Below, piece by piece: positions 33,178-41,835 of a stretch of 64,000 nt of DNA. Under the pieces are notes generated by a model, which was not told where the DNA came from, made no database searches, and was given only the letters and a program-made list of their open reading frames with translations. The position numbers and the translations under genes were made by a program. The stretch spans positions 407,126 to 471,125 of the forward strand of contig JBBPIG010000001.1 in NCBI GenBank assembly GCA_038040445.1, given 5' to 3'. How positions within the stretch are numbered: the stretch's first letter is position 1; each line of letters starts with the position of its first letter. Source of the stretch: Acidobacteriota bacterium (lineage in GTDB: Bacteria; Acidobacteriota; Blastocatellia; UBA7656).

Positions 33178-35543
33178 TGGAGCCAAGGACTTCACCAGAA
33201 ATCGGCGGGATGGGCCATTCGGTCAAACGGAAGGAGGACCCGCGATTCATTCGAGGCCAGGGGACCTATGTCGACGATGTTGTGCTGCCCGATATGCTTT
33301 ACCTGGACATCGTCCGCAGTCCATACGCGCACGCGACCATCAAGAGCATCGACACGTCAAAGGCGCTGGCGATCCCGGGCGTGGTGGCGGTTATTACGGG
33401 CAAGGATCTCGCGCAGTACAACCTCCACTGGATGCCAACACTGATGTCCGATACGCAGATGGTTCTGCCTGTGGACAAGGTGATGTATCAGGCTCAAGAA
33501 GTCGCGGCGGTGCTCGCGACGACCCGGTACATCGCGGCCGACGGAATTGATGCCGTCGAAGTTGACTATGATCCTCTGCCGGTCGTCGTCGATCCAAAGA
33601 AAGCGCTCCTGCCTGATGCGCCTGTTCTTCGAACCGACAAGGAGGGCAAGAAAGATAATCACATCTGGCATTGGGAGTGGGGCGACAGGGCTGCGACCGA
33701 CAAGACGTTTCAAGACGCCGAAGTGACGGTAAAAGAAGATATCTACATCCCGCGGATTCACGTCTCGTCGATCGAGACCTGCGGCTGCGTCGCGCATTTC
33801 AACAAGGTGACCGGCAAGCTGGTCGTCTGGATGACGACCCAAGCGCCACACGCGATTCGCACCGTGTTTGCTCTGGTCGCCGGGCACGTCGGACTTGCCG
33901 AGCACAAGATTCAAATCATCTCGCCGGACATCGGCGGCGGGTTCGGCGGCAAGGTCCCGGTGTACCCCGGCTACGTGATTGCCGTCGCCGCGTCAGTGCT
34001 CACCGGCAAGCCGGTCAAATGGATCGAGGACCGGATGGAGAATCTGCAGGCAGATTCGTTCGCGCGTGACTATCATATAACCGCCGAGCTGGCCGGTAAG
34101 AAAGACGGCACGATGACCGGGATTCGAATCAAAACCATCGCCGATCACGGTTACACCGACGCGGCGGCAAACCCCTCGAAGTTTCCGGCGGGGCTGTTTC
34201 ACATCTGCACCGGCTCCTACGACCTGAAAGCCGCGCACGTTGAAGTCGATGGCGTGTACACCAACAAGCCGCCGGGTGGCATCGCTTACCGGTGCTCGTT
34301 CCGGGTCACCGAAGCCGTGCACACCATCGAGCGCATGGCCGACATCATGGCTCACCAGATCGGGATGGATCCCGCCGAGTTCCGCTTGAAGAATTTCATC
34401 AAACCGGAACAGTTCCCTTACAAGTCCGCGCTCGGCTGGGAGTACGACAGCGGGAACTACGCCGGCGCTTTGAAGCTCGCGATGGAGAGAGTTGGATACG
34501 ACGATCTCCGAAAAGAACAAACCGAGAAACGCGCGCGCGGCGAGTTGATGGGAATTGGCATTTCGAGCTTCACCGAGATCGTCGGGGCAGGTCCGTCGAA
34601 GGACTTCGACATTCTCGGGATAAAGATGTTCGACAGCGCCGAGATTCGCATCCATCCTACGGGCAAGGTGATCGCGCGATTCGGCACCAAGTCGCAGGGG
34701 CAGGGACACGAGACGACCTACGCGCAGATCGTCGCTGAGGAGCTTGGCATTCCAGTCGCCGACATCGCGGTCGAAGAGGGCGACACCGACACGGCGCCTT
34801 ACGGGCTTGGCACTTATGCGAGCCGCAGCACGCCTGTTGCCGGCGCAGCTTGCGCAATGGCGGCGCGCAAAATCAGAGACAAAGCGAAAAAGATCGCAGC
34901 GTATTTGCTCGAGGCTCATGAGGATGACCTCGAGTGGGAGCCGGGCAAGTTCTCTGTCAAAGGCTCGCCCGATCGCGCAAAGACGATTCAGGAGATTTCG
35001 CTTGCGGCTTACACGAATCATCCCCCGGGAATGGAGGCGGGACTCGAGGCCGTCGATTACTACGACCCACCGAATCTCACCTATCCGTTCGGGAGCTACA
35101 TCTGTGTGGTGGACATCGATAAGGGAACCGGCGAAGTGAAGGTGCGCCGTTTCATGGCAGTGGACGACTGCGGCAACATCATCAATCCGATGATCGTGGA
35201 GGGGCAGATTCACGGCGGACTAACGATGGGCCTGGCGCCGGCGATGTACGAAGAGATTCAGTACGACGAGAGCGGCAACAATTTGAACGGCAGCTTTATG
35301 AATTATCTGGTGCCGACTGCAGTTGAGACGCCCAATTGGGAAACGGGTAAGACCTGCACTCCGTCGCCGCATCATCCACTCGGCGCGAAGGGCGTCGGCG
35401 AGTCAGCAACCGCCGGGGCTCCCCCAGCGATCGTGAATGCGGTGGTTGACGCGTTGTGGCATCTGGGTGTGAGGCACATCGATATTCCGATAACTCCGGC
35501 AAAGGTGTGGAAGCTTTTGAGGGAGAAGGGTGTGACGGAGTAA
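33177..35543 (+). CDS. coxL: Aerobic carbon-monoxide dehydrogenase large subunit, form I
   Basis: 788-aa molybdenum-copper subunit that oxidises CO to CO2. The form I active-site loop AYRCSFR is present at residues 370-376 (Cys373 would bind Cu), which separates it from form II and other xanthine-dehydrogenase-like enzymes. Other cofactor segments are GGGFGGKVPVYPG (about 245), GQGHETTYAQI, YGLGTYASRSTPVAG and the C-terminal GAKGVGESATAGAPPAIVNA, holding the base Glu. The ATG at 33177 has a perfect GGAGG. The medium FAD subunit (coxM) is not in the window. Downstream maturation genes belong with it. Confidence 0.95.
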   Translation: MEPRTSPEIGGMGHSVKRKEDPRFIRGQGTYVDDVVLPDMLYLDIVRSPYAHATIKSIDTSKALAIPGVVAVITGKDLAQYNLHWMPTLMSDTQMVLPVDKVMYQAQEVAAVLATTRYIAADGIDAVEVDYDPLPVVVDPKKALLPDAPVLRTDKEGKKDNHIWHWEWGDRAATDKTFQDAEVTVKEDIYIPRIHVSSIETCGCVAHFNKVTGKLVVWMTTQAPHAIRTVFALVAGHVGLAEHKIQIISPDIGGGFGGKVPVYPGYVIAVAASVLTGKPVKWIEDRMENLQADSFARDYHITAELAGKKDGTMTGIRIKTIADHGYTDAAANPSKFPAGLFHICTGSYDLKAAHVEVDGVYTNKPPGGIAYRCSFRVTEAVHTIERMADIMAHQIGMDPAEFRLKNFIKPEQFPYKSALGWEYDSGNYAGALKLAMERVGYDDLRKEQTEKRARGELMGIGISSFTEIVGAGPSKDFDILGIKMFDSAEIRIHPTGKVIARFGTKSQGQGHETTYAQIVAEELGIPVADIAVEEGDTDTAPYGLGTYASRSTPVAGAACAMAARKIRDKAKKIAAYLLEAHEDDLEWEPGKFSVKGSPDRAKTIQEISLAAYTNHPPGMEAGLEAVDYYDPPNLTYPFGSYICVVDIDKGTGEVKVRRFMAVDDCGNIINPMIVEGQIHGGLTMGLAPAMYEEIQYDESGNNLNGSFMNYLVPTAVETPNWETGKTCTPSPHHPLGAKGVGESATAGAPPAIVNAVVDALWHLGVRHIDIPITPAKVWKLLREKGVTE

Positions 35544-35591
35544 GATCAGTGAGAGACGGCAAAGAAGCTTAGCGTAAGGGGAGCAAGTTGT

Positions 35592-36176
35592 ATGGTTGAT
35601 ATTGTTACGCTTGTCAACGCGACAAACATTTCCAAAGCGATAAACCTGCTCAAGTGGATGGACAAGGATCGAGTTGCGCGCTGCGGAGAAGAACCGGCGA
35701 GGTTGCTAGACAATGGGCCCGCGGAGCCGCTGTGGTTGAACGGCGACTCGCGTTACGAGTACCAAAGACCAGACGTCGATACCCTCTGTGAACTCGACTT
35801 TCTTCGGCGTGAGATCAAGGAAGGAGAGTTTGTTACTGAGATTAAGTTGACTGACAAGGCTGATCGTCTCGTAGAAGCACTTTATGCGAGGGAGGCCGAC
35901 AAGGCTGATCTAGCCGGACACCGACTCGATTGGATCGTGGTGGCGCACGAGCAGGTTTTCATGGACGAGGGTGCAACTCCTCCAAATCTCAGGGCTCTGA
36001 TGGGTGAGGAATGGAATGCCGGAGATAGGATCGTCATCACCTGTCACAGTCCGGAACATGCTCTAGTTTGTCGTCTTCCGCTCGCCTTGGCGGAGAACGA
36101 CCCAATGTTCGTCGCTGATCTGGAGGAAGTAAAGGAGGATTTCAAGTATGCCGACGCGGAGGTGGACGCGCAGTGA
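35592..36176 (+). CDS. Hypothetical protein, possible partner of a MazF-like toxin
   Basis: 194-aa protein, acidic, without obvious membrane segments. It overlaps the MazF-like toxin gene by four bases (GTGA) and is therefore likely its cognate antitoxin, but it is far longer than usual MazE proteins and shows no AbrB or ribbon-helix-helix signature. The start at 35592 has AGGGGAGC about ten bases upstream. It lies 48 bases after coxL, inside the cox locus, so the toxin pair may be transcribed with it. Not recognised. Confidence 0.65.
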   Translation: MVDIVTLVNATNISKAINLLKWMDKDRVARCGEEPARLLDNGPAEPLWLNGDSRYEYQRPDVDTLCELDFLRREIKEGEFVTEIKLTDKADRLVEALYAREADKADLAGHRLDWIVVAHEQVFMDEGATPPNLRALMGEEWNAGDRIVITCHSPEHALVCRLPLALAENDPMFVADLEEVKEDFKYADAEVDAQ

Positions 36177-36325
36177 GTGTCGAACGATGGAGTATCTGGA
36201 AGGCGAATCTGGATCCGGTCATCGGCTCGGAGCAAGGTCGAGTTCGCCCAGTGCTAGTAATTAGCGAAACTATGAATAATGATCTTCTGCGTGTGGTGAA
36301 CGTTCTTCCGATAACCTCTCGCAAG
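36173..36325 (+). pseudogene. mazF: MazF-like toxin, 5' part (split by transposon)
   Basis: The first 51 codons encode VERWSIWKANLDPVIGSEQG then GRVRPVLVISETMNN and VVNVLPITSRK, the beta-barrel core of PemK/MazF endoribonucleases (the G-R-V-R-P-V-L-V-I segment is typical). The frame stops at 36361 inside the transposon. The rest of the gene, in the same frame after removal of the element and one copy of the duplication, is at 39961-40163. Confidence 0.9.
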
Positions 36326-36348
36326 GGTGATAATATATTTGACTCAGT
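36326..36348. repeat. Left terminal inverted repeat of the IS1595-type transposon
   Basis: Starts GGTGATAATATATTTGAC and continues TCAGT. It pairs with 39938-39960. Mismatches at positions 4, 13 and 19. Confidence 0.93.
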
Positions 36349-36373
36349 TTACGCCCCGTGATAGGCTCGGGGA

Positions 36374-37438
36374 ATGTCGGTCGAACCTCGCCAGTCCCAG
36401 CAGAGCCTATCACAAAAGCTATCAAGGCTTGCAGACAGCAACCTCTTTTGGGGCGGAGGTGTGGCTGTGGCTCTAGCGGGTTACGCTTTTGAGTTAGGTT
36501 CTGCGCCAAAAGCCTCCGTGGTCTTGTTGGTGCTTGCTTGGCTGATGATCACAATATCGGTTTGCAGACATGATTTCTTTGAGGGGAAGCAGAAGCCTCT
36601 AAAGCTGGTGGGCAACAGTTTTCTTTCGGGACTACTGGCGGCTGTGCTAGCGGTTGCTTGGATAGCGTTACGTGCGCAAGGCCAATCCGAGAGCCTGCTA
36701 GAAAAGTACATCGGGACAGTTTGGCCGTATCTAGAATGGGTCGCAGTCCGATCATATCAATACCTAATTGGATTCCTGATTGCATTTCTTTCAATCGGCG
36801 TTGTAAGACTGTGGAAACGTCGCAAGCGGCGACAAGAAGCAAACGTAGTCAGGCGACTTAGTGCGCTAGGATCACAAGCAAAGGGCTGGCTTGACCATGC
36901 CAGAGATCGCGAAATTGCACGCCAGCGATATAGCATTCTCGCGGGTAAGATAGGCAACGAAATAGGGTCAATAGCAAGGACCGCAGACGCTGCCGCTAAA
37001 AGCTTCGGTCGCGCTAAAGATGTTCCCGGCATGGATAGGGCCGCGTCTGAAGCCGCAACGCGCTTGCATAAACACGCCGATAAACTAGAAAGTACCGCGC
37101 AAGAGTTTGAAAGTATTACAAGCCTGTGGATTGATAGTAATGCGGAGTTTGTTAAGTGGTCCACGGGTGCGGGGCGGTCCGCAGATTCAATTGCGCTTGA
37201 ACGCAATCAATATGCTGAGATGCTCACCAGGACGGATGCGTCTCTCGCTTCGCTCAAGACCTTTCGCAATACACAAATCGGAATACAGGGCATCTCGCAA
37301 GAACTCAACGCAGCGGCTGGTAGGCTGATCGTGACCTTAGATAAGATTGACGGTCTTATGACAAAAAGCCGAGATCATTGGCAGCGAGCTATTGAGATAT
37401 TGAATGCTGCTACGCCGACAGATGAGACGAAGCAATAA
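36374..37438 (+). CDS. Transposon passenger: membrane protein with helical C-terminal domain
   Basis: 354 aa. Four hydrophobic helices (about 26-46, 48-64, 82-98, 130-148) are followed by a basic stretch (RLWKRRKRRQ) and a long alpha-helical cytoplasmic domain (about 170-345, for example IGNEIGSIARTADAAAKSF). It begins 13 bases after the transposon's left inverted repeat, so its promoter may lie within the terminus itself (TTGACTCAG lies there). No family recognised. A role in host interaction or immunity is possible but only a guess from its position as cargo. Confidence 0.65.
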   Translation: MSVEPRQSQQSLSQKLSRLADSNLFWGGGVAVALAGYAFELGSAPKASVVLLVLAWLMITISVCRHDFFEGKQKPLKLVGNSFLSGLLAAVLAVAWIALRAQGQSESLLEKYIGTVWPYLEWVAVRSYQYLIGFLIAFLSIGVVRLWKRRKRRQEANVVRRLSALGSQAKGWLDHARDREIARQRYSILAGKIGNEIGSIARTADAAAKSFGRAKDVPGMDRAASEAATRLHKHADKLESTAQEFESITSLWIDSNAEFVKWSTGAGRSADSIALERNQYAEMLTRTDASLASLKTFRNTQIGIQGISQELNAAAGRLIVTLDKIDGLMTKSRDHWQRAIEILNAATPTDETKQ

Positions 37439-37453
37439 GCCGGGTCGAGAATC

Positions 37454-37642
37454 TTATCCTTTGGATGGCTTGGTCCGTATCGGTCTTAACGCCGCTTTCC
37501 GTTCCGCAATTCGCTTCTTATGATACTCAGCTTGTTTCTGATCGATCTCTTCTTTAGGAACGTTCACAAGTTTACGGGCGAAGTCTACGAAGCGTTCGGC
37601 TTCGGATTGACCATCTGAACTGGCGTCGGCCTTTTGTTTCAT
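37454..37642 (-). CDS. Transposon passenger: small charged protein
   Basis: 62-aa hydrophilic, Lys/Glu-rich protein (EAERFVDFARKLVNVPKEEI, then QKQAEYHKKRIAERKAALRP). It is the family of short, unnamed proteins often seen beside mobile elements. It converges with the membrane-protein gene, 15 bases apart. Function unknown. Confidence 0.55.
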   Translation of the reverse strand: MKQKADASSDGQSEAERFVDFARKLVNVPKEEIDQKQAEYHKKRIAERKAALRPIRTKPSKG

Positions 37643-37672
37643 TAGAATGGTTCCTTACTTCCTCACTCAATG

Positions 37673-38149
37673 TTAGAAGGGTTCTTTTTGGGCTTTGGCC
37701 AATTCAACCGCATGTGCAAAGGCCGCTTTCATTCGCTCGCCCATCTGTTTATCGACAAATAGAAGATAGAATTCGTCTGTCTCGTAGACATCTACGCTTG
37801 GTCGGCTAACGCCTAAATGAAGCGTAAATTTTCGTTTGGTATGTAATAAAACTTTCCACTTAGGATGTTTACTGTCTGGGGGATTCAAGGTCACGGTTTC
37901 AACGTCCTTTAATGGAATCGTGCCAAACGAGGACATAGTAATATCGCTGCCAGAAATCTCAATCAGATTCCAAGCTGCGTAAACATTTAGACCGTCAAAC
38001 TTGATTCTAGCCTTTGGATTGTGAATGTCGCAGGTTTTCGTAATCCAGTCGGTTGTCTCGGCTAGAGTCGGCTCTGGGGGCTTCTCTTGCGCGATTGCAG
38101 CAACGGCAAACATGCAGCAGCAAACAGCGGAAACCAGATAGCGGTTCAT
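37673..38149 (-). CDS. Transposon passenger: exported protein, unknown function
   Basis: 158-aa protein with a clear signal peptide (NRYLVSAVCCCMFAVAAIAQ, cleavage after AIA). The mature part is strand-rich (GLNVYAAWNLIEISGSDITM, HTKRKFTLHLGVSRP) with a helical end. Starts at 38149 or at 38179 (MKTECKTQRN) are both possible. It may be transcribed together with the small gene downstream of it on the minus strand. Not recognised. Confidence 0.6.
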   Translation of the reverse strand: MNRYLVSAVCCCMFAVAAIAQEKPPEPTLAETTDWITKTCDIHNPKARIKFDGLNVYAAWNLIEISGSDITMSSFGTIPLKDVETVTLNPPDSKHPKWKVLLHTKRKFTLHLGVSRPSVDVYETDEFYLLFVDKQMGERMKAAFAHAVELAKAQKEPF

Positions 38150-38266
38150 ATTGCGTTGCGTTTTGCACTCGGTTTTCATGGTCTGATTGTACCACAGAGG
38201 ACGGTCTGCAAAGAGAACAACCGGCGCGCGAAAATCCAATTAGGACACACAGGATAAAGAAGCGAC

Positions 38267-38476
38267 ATGGACAGGCCGCAGTATCCAGCATATCAAGAGG
38301 GCGAATGGATTGCGCCTAAACGCCGTGGCTACCGGCTTGGCTGCTGTGACTGTGGCCTTGTGCATCGCATTAACTTTCGCCTAGTAAGAGACGGTCGCGG
38401 CACGACGATTATATTTCAGGCTTTCCGCGATGGTAAAGCAACGGGTGCGCTGCGGAGAAAGTTAAGTGCAAGATAA
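38267..38476 (+). CDS. Transposon passenger: small zinc-ribbon-like protein
   Basis: 69-aa protein with LGCCDCGLVHRINFRLVRDG, where a Cys pair and a His suggest a small metal site. Similar short proteins occur in phage genomes. It is divergent from the exported-protein gene. Function unknown. Confidence 0.6.
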   Translation: MDRPQYPAYQEGEWIAPKRRGYRLGCCDCGLVHRINFRLVRDGRGTTIIFQAFRDGKATGALRRKLSAR

Positions 38477-38530
38477 TTCAGATGCGACTGGTCGTGTGGG
38501 GCGGATTGGTTACCGCCCCTCTAGAAGTTA

Positions 38531-38650
38531 TCACCTGCCGATTCTTACGCGTTCCTTTTCGGTGGTCTTCTTGTGTTTCAGCGCATACGCTTTCGTGCAG
38601 AGCCGTCCATTATCTGAACGGCGGTAGATGATCTTCATTTTCACTGCCAT
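38531..38650 (-). CDS. Transposon passenger: 39-aa basic protein
   Basis: Short open frame with an excellent ribosome-binding site (AGGAGAACTCC before the ATG). The product MAVKMKIIYRRSDNG then RLCTKAYALKHKKTTEKE is strongly basic and resembles tiny proteins common on phages and mobile elements. Too short for standard gene callers. Function unknown. Confidence 0.55.
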   Translation of the reverse strand: MAVKMKIIYRRSDNGRLCTKAYALKHKKTTEKERVRIGR

Positions 38651-38960
38651 TGGAGTTCTCCTGGTGGGACCGCGTGAAAGGAGTGGACGTTCGGGTTGGC
38701 CTTATGCTACGATGCCGTTGCATCGAAACATAACACCGGGGCCGCAAAGATTCTTTCCCGCGATCACCAATCACAGAATGAATCTAGCGGCCCTTCCCCT
38801 TTTCTACAACAAGGCCATTTTTATCACAAACTTAGCCCGGTTACAATATTGTTTTCGGAGCGAACCGAAAATTCCTCGAAAGTTTGGACACAGCGAAACC
38901 GCTACTAATAGTGTTTGGATTGGGAAACGGAAGGCAAAACCGCAAGAGCCAAATAGATTA

Positions 38961-39911
38961 TTACCCTAACTTCCCGGTCAACTGTTTGTAGGTCAGTCTG
39001 CGGCCAACAATCAAGCGAGAGATGGCTAAGAATCGAATTTGGTCCGTCACCTTGCGATTGTTGAATCTGAATGATTGCTCATCGAGGTAGCGAAACAAAT
39101 GGAACGGCTCGATACTGATATACGTGCCCTTGATGCACCGCTTCAAAAGACACCAGAAGTTCTCAAGACCGTTTGTATGAATTTGACCATCAACATATTT
39201 TTCGGCATGGTCAACGACCTGATGAATGTATTCGTCCATTCCTTCGTAGGAACCAAGCGCGTCCGTGAATAGGAAGGAGCCTTGTTCAACGTCGTCTCTG
39301 ACTGCTTTCTGAATCGTTTCCTTGCGGCGGCTTGGAATTACCTTGCATCGCACGTCGCCGCCGTGTCTCTCAAGCAATCCCATGACCGCGACCTTACCGA
39401 CGAATCCGGTCTTGGTTCCGATCTTCTCCGCTCGCTTGTGCTTGTGCATGAATCTGGCCGCGCCGCCGATGAACGTCTCATCAGCTTCAACCTGTTGGCC
39501 TTCGCCGCCCAACTTCTCAAAGGTTCCCGTTTGCATCGCGAGTCTAATTCTGTGCATCAAGAACCAAGCGGACTTCTGAGTTATGCCAAGGCCGCGATGG
39601 ATTTCATAAGAGCTAATGCCGTTCTTTGCGCCGCCGATCATCCAGATAGCGGCCATCCACTTGTCGAGGCCGATGGGCGAATCTTCCATCAAGGTTCCGA
39701 GCTTGACCGTGAACATTTTCTTGCAGGCTTTGCACTGCCACGTCCGGCGGGTAGAAATGAACGTGTAGGCGTCACACGCGCAACGCGGGCACGTGATGCC
39801 GTTCGGCCATCGCAGAGTGATCATGAAGTTCAGCGCGTTGTCTGGATTCGCAAAGTAAACGATTGCTTGCTGAAGCGTTTTTGGGAAGGCATTCTGTGTC
39901 TGTGTTTCCAT
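38961..39911 (-). CDS. IS1595-family (ISXO2-like) transposase
   Basis: 316 aa. N-terminal zinc ribbon with CPRCACDAYTF and WQCKACKKMFTVKLGT, then the helix-turn-helix-like GISSYEIHRGLGITQKSAWFL. The catalytic core shows Asp in VEADETFIGG, Asp in FLFTDALGSYEGM and the Asn/Glu site HTNGLENFWCLLKR followed by YISIEPFHLFRYLDEQSFRFN. It is full length and looks intact. The start codon lies 49 bases from the right terminus of the element. Confidence 0.93.
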   Translation of the reverse strand: METQTQNAFPKTLQQAIVYFANPDNALNFMITLRWPNGITCPRCACDAYTFISTRRTWQCKACKKMFTVKLGTLMEDSPIGLDKWMAAIWMIGGAKNGISSYEIHRGLGITQKSAWFLMHRIRLAMQTGTFEKLGGEGQQVEADETFIGGAARFMHKHKRAEKIGTKTGFVGKVAVMGLLERHGGDVRCKVIPSRRKETIQKAVRDDVEQGSFLFTDALGSYEGMDEYIHQVVDHAEKYVDGQIHTNGLENFWCLLKRCIKGTYISIEPFHLFRYLDEQSFRFNNRKVTDQIRFLAISRLIVGRRLTYKQLTGKLG

Positions 39912-39937
39912 ACTCAGGATTGTCTCACAGATGGCTT

Positions 39938-39960
39938 ACTGTGTCAAGTATATTATTACC
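39938..39960. repeat. Right terminal inverted repeat of the IS1595-type transposon
   Basis: Reads, as reverse complement, GGTAATAATATACTTGAC and ACAGT. Pairs with 36326-36348. Confidence 0.93.
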
Positions 39961-40163
39961 CTCGCAAGGCGGCCCGCCGTATTCATCCGAACGAATCGTT
40001 GATCCCAAGCGGCGCGGGTGGCTTAACAGTAGACTCAGTTGTTCTGTGCTATCAGATCAAGACGCTCGATAGACAACGACTGGCTCGAATGTATGGCACG
40101 CTCAACGATACGGCGCGGCGCGACGAGGTTCTGAAGGCGCTGCGTTATCAGCTAGGAATTTGA
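39961..40163 (+). pseudogene. mazF: MazF-like toxin, 3' part (split by transposon)
   Basis: Begins with the second copy of CTCGCAAG. In the frame of 36173-36325 it continues as ARRIHPNESLIPSGAGG then LTVDSVVLCYQIKTLDRQRL and ends KALRYQLGI, the conserved C-terminal half of MazF with the catalytic-core S/T-V-D-S-V and QIKTLD motifs. No stop or frameshift has accumulated, so the insertion seems recent. Confidence 0.9.
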
Positions 40164-40205
40164 CCGGCTGTCGATCGCCGGTCTTCACGTAGAAAACTGG
40201 CGCAA

Positions 40206-41243
40206 ATGAAGACGATGTGGAAAGACATCCTCGATCAGGCTACCCGGTTGCGCGCTGAAGAAGAGCCGTTCGTCATCGCCACCGTCGTAGCTTACAAGAG
40301 CCCTCAGTCGGCGAGGCCCGGATCGAAGGCCATCATACTTCCTGACGGCTCGATCAACGGCTGGATCGGCGGCGGGTGCGTTCAGCCCATCGTCATTCGC
40401 GAAGCTCTGAAGGCTCTGCACACAGGCGAGCCAAAGCTCGTAAGTATCAGCCCCGACTCTGCGCACGATGACTGGAAAGGAGTCGAATCACATCAGATGA
40501 CTTGTCACGGTGGCGGCTCGCTCGAGATCTACCTGGAACCTGTGCTTCCCAAACCCGCGCTTCTGATCGTCGGCAATTCACCAATTGCGCAGATTCTTTC
40601 CGGACTCGGCAAGCTGCTCGACTTCAAGGTGTCTGTCGCTGATCCCGACGCGACTCACGAGCGATTCCCGGAGGCTGACCTCGTACTGACGGATCTCAGT
40701 GCGGCAAGGAACCGCCTAGATTCAGCCAGCTACGTAGTGGTCGCGACGATGGGAACCGGCGACGAGGAGGGTCTTGAAGCAGTCGCCGGCACAACTCCGA
40801 AATACCTCGGTCTCGTCGCAAGCGCAAAGAAAGCAAAAGCGCTGTTTCAATATCTTCAAGACAAAGGTGTGCCCGCCAAAGATCTCGACCGGGTAAGGTG
40901 CCCGGCCGGGCTCAGTCTGGGAAGCGAGACGCTGCCCGAGATCGCGCTCAGCGTTATGGCGGAGATAGTTCAGTTGCGAAGGGCCGTTACGCAGCCGGCG
41001 GCTCAACCGGGCAAGCCAGGGTTGAATCTGCCGGTCATGATTAGCACAACGTCGGCTGAGGCGTCGCCAGAGCCAACCTCTGAAGCGCGCGATCCTGTGT
41101 GTGGGATGACCGTCGATCCGGCGAGCGCGAAATACAAGTCACACGTCGAGGACGCGACCGTTTACTTCTGCTGCATTCGATGTAAGGAATCGTTTGACCG
41201 GTCGCCCGAATCCTATCGGACACAAAGCGTTGGTGGGCTATGA
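40206..41243 (+). CDS. XdhC/CoxI-family maturation protein with C-terminal YHS domain
   Basis: 345-aa protein of the XdhC/CoxF group that helps insert or sulfurate the molybdenum cofactor of CO dehydrogenase-type enzymes. N-terminal XdhC_CoxI block: EEPFVIATVVAYKSPQSARPGSK and GGGCVQPIVIREAL. A Rossmann part follows (PALLIVGNSPIAQILSGLGK, about 115). The last 50 residues form a YHS metal-binding domain (DPVCGMTVDPASAKYK with later YFCCIRCKESF), not always present in this family. The next gene overlaps by four bases, so it heads the five-gene maturation operon. Confidence 0.9.
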   Translation: MKTMWKDILDQATRLRAEEEPFVIATVVAYKSPQSARPGSKAIILPDGSINGWIGGGCVQPIVIREALKALHTGEPKLVSISPDSAHDDWKGVESHQMTCHGGGSLEIYLEPVLPKPALLIVGNSPIAQILSGLGKLLDFKVSVADPDATHERFPEADLVLTDLSAARNRLDSASYVVVATMGTGDEEGLEAVAGTTPKYLGLVASAKKAKALFQYLQDKGVPAKDLDRVRCPAGLSLGSETLPEIALSVMAEIVQLRRAVTQPAAQPGKPGLNLPVMISTTSAEASPEPTSEARDPVCGMTVDPASAKYKSHVEDATVYFCCIRCKESFDRSPESYRTQSVGGL

Positions 41244-41833
41244 GGAAATTCATTTCCGGGCTGGTTCTAGGCGCTGGAGCGTCAACCCGCCTCGGGCAGC
41301 CTAAGCAGCTTCTGCCATACCGAGGGACAACCTTGCTCGAATGGGTTGTCGGGCAGGCTCGGCGAGCCCCCGCGCTTGATGAGGTTGTCGTTGTCCTTGG
41401 CCGAGCGGCTGAGGAAGTCCGCAAGCAGGTGGACTTCGGCGGCGCAAAGGTCGTCGACAATCCAGTGTTCGGCGAAGGGTGCGCTTCTTCGTACCGCGCC
41501 GGCATAGGGGCAATCGACGCGAAGTCAGACGCCATAATGATCCTTCTCGGCGATCAACCCGGAGTTAGTGCCGAAATAATAGACCGAGTGGCTGAAGTCT
41601 ACAGGCAACGCGTCAATCAGATTGTGCTGGCTTCTTATCGCGGACGAAAAGGTCACCCGATGCTTTTTGCGCAGCCGTTGTTTGACAAGTTGGTTGAGTT
41701 GCACGGGGACAAGGCAGCGTGGAAGCTCGTTGACGCGAACCCCGGCCTGGCCGGCGCAGCGGAGTTCGATCTTCCCTTCCCTGAAGACATCAACACGCGC
41801 GAGGACTTCGAGCGTTTATCCGAAGCGAGGTAG
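41240..41833 (+). CDS. MobA/MocA-like molybdenum-cofactor nucleotidyltransferase
   Basis: 197-aa NTP transferase that adds CMP or GMP to molybdopterin; CO dehydrogenase uses the cytosine dinucleotide form, so a MocA role fits. The nucleotide-binding loop is LVLGAGASTRLGQPKQLLPY, the metal Asp sits in ILLGDQPGVS, and GHPMLFAQPLFDKL is the conserved C-terminal segment. Overlaps both neighbours or lies within two bases of them, in one operon with the XdhC and CoxD genes. Confidence 0.9.
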   Translation: MRKFISGLVLGAGASTRLGQPKQLLPYRGTTLLEWVVGQARRAPALDEVVVVLGRAAEEVRKQVDFGGAKVVDNPVFGEGCASSYRAGIGAIDAKSDAIMILLGDQPGVSAEIIDRVAEVYRQRVNQIVLASYRGRKGHPMLFAQPLFDKLVELHGDKAAWKLVDANPGLAGAAEFDLPFPEDINTREDFERLSEAR

Positions 41834-41835
41834 CT

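Larger units (their letters stand above)
36326..39960. mobile_element. IS1595-family transposon with passenger genes, complete
   Basis: 3,635 bp with both ends intact. Left end GGTGATAATATATTTGAC and right end (reverse complement) GGTAATAATATACTTGAC are matching inverted ends over 23 bp with three mismatches. The eight bases CTCGCAAG stand directly outside both ends (36318-36325 and 39961-39968), the target duplication length expected for IS1595. The transposase gene occupies the right side on the minus strand; at least five small non-transposase genes fill the left two-thirds. About 310 bases (38651-38960) next to the transposase stop hold no gene. It interrupts a mazF-like gene so that precise excision restores the frame. 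Confidence 0.93.

Noticed and set aside
33993-35213. 406-codon open frame antisense to coxL
   Set aside because: Entirely opposite the well-supported CoxL reading frame; a by-product of its codon usage in GC-rich DNA.
39282-39960. Long plus-strand frame opposite the transposase
   Set aside because: Only its end (from 39,961) is real, as the mazF 3' part; the rest is antisense to the transposase.
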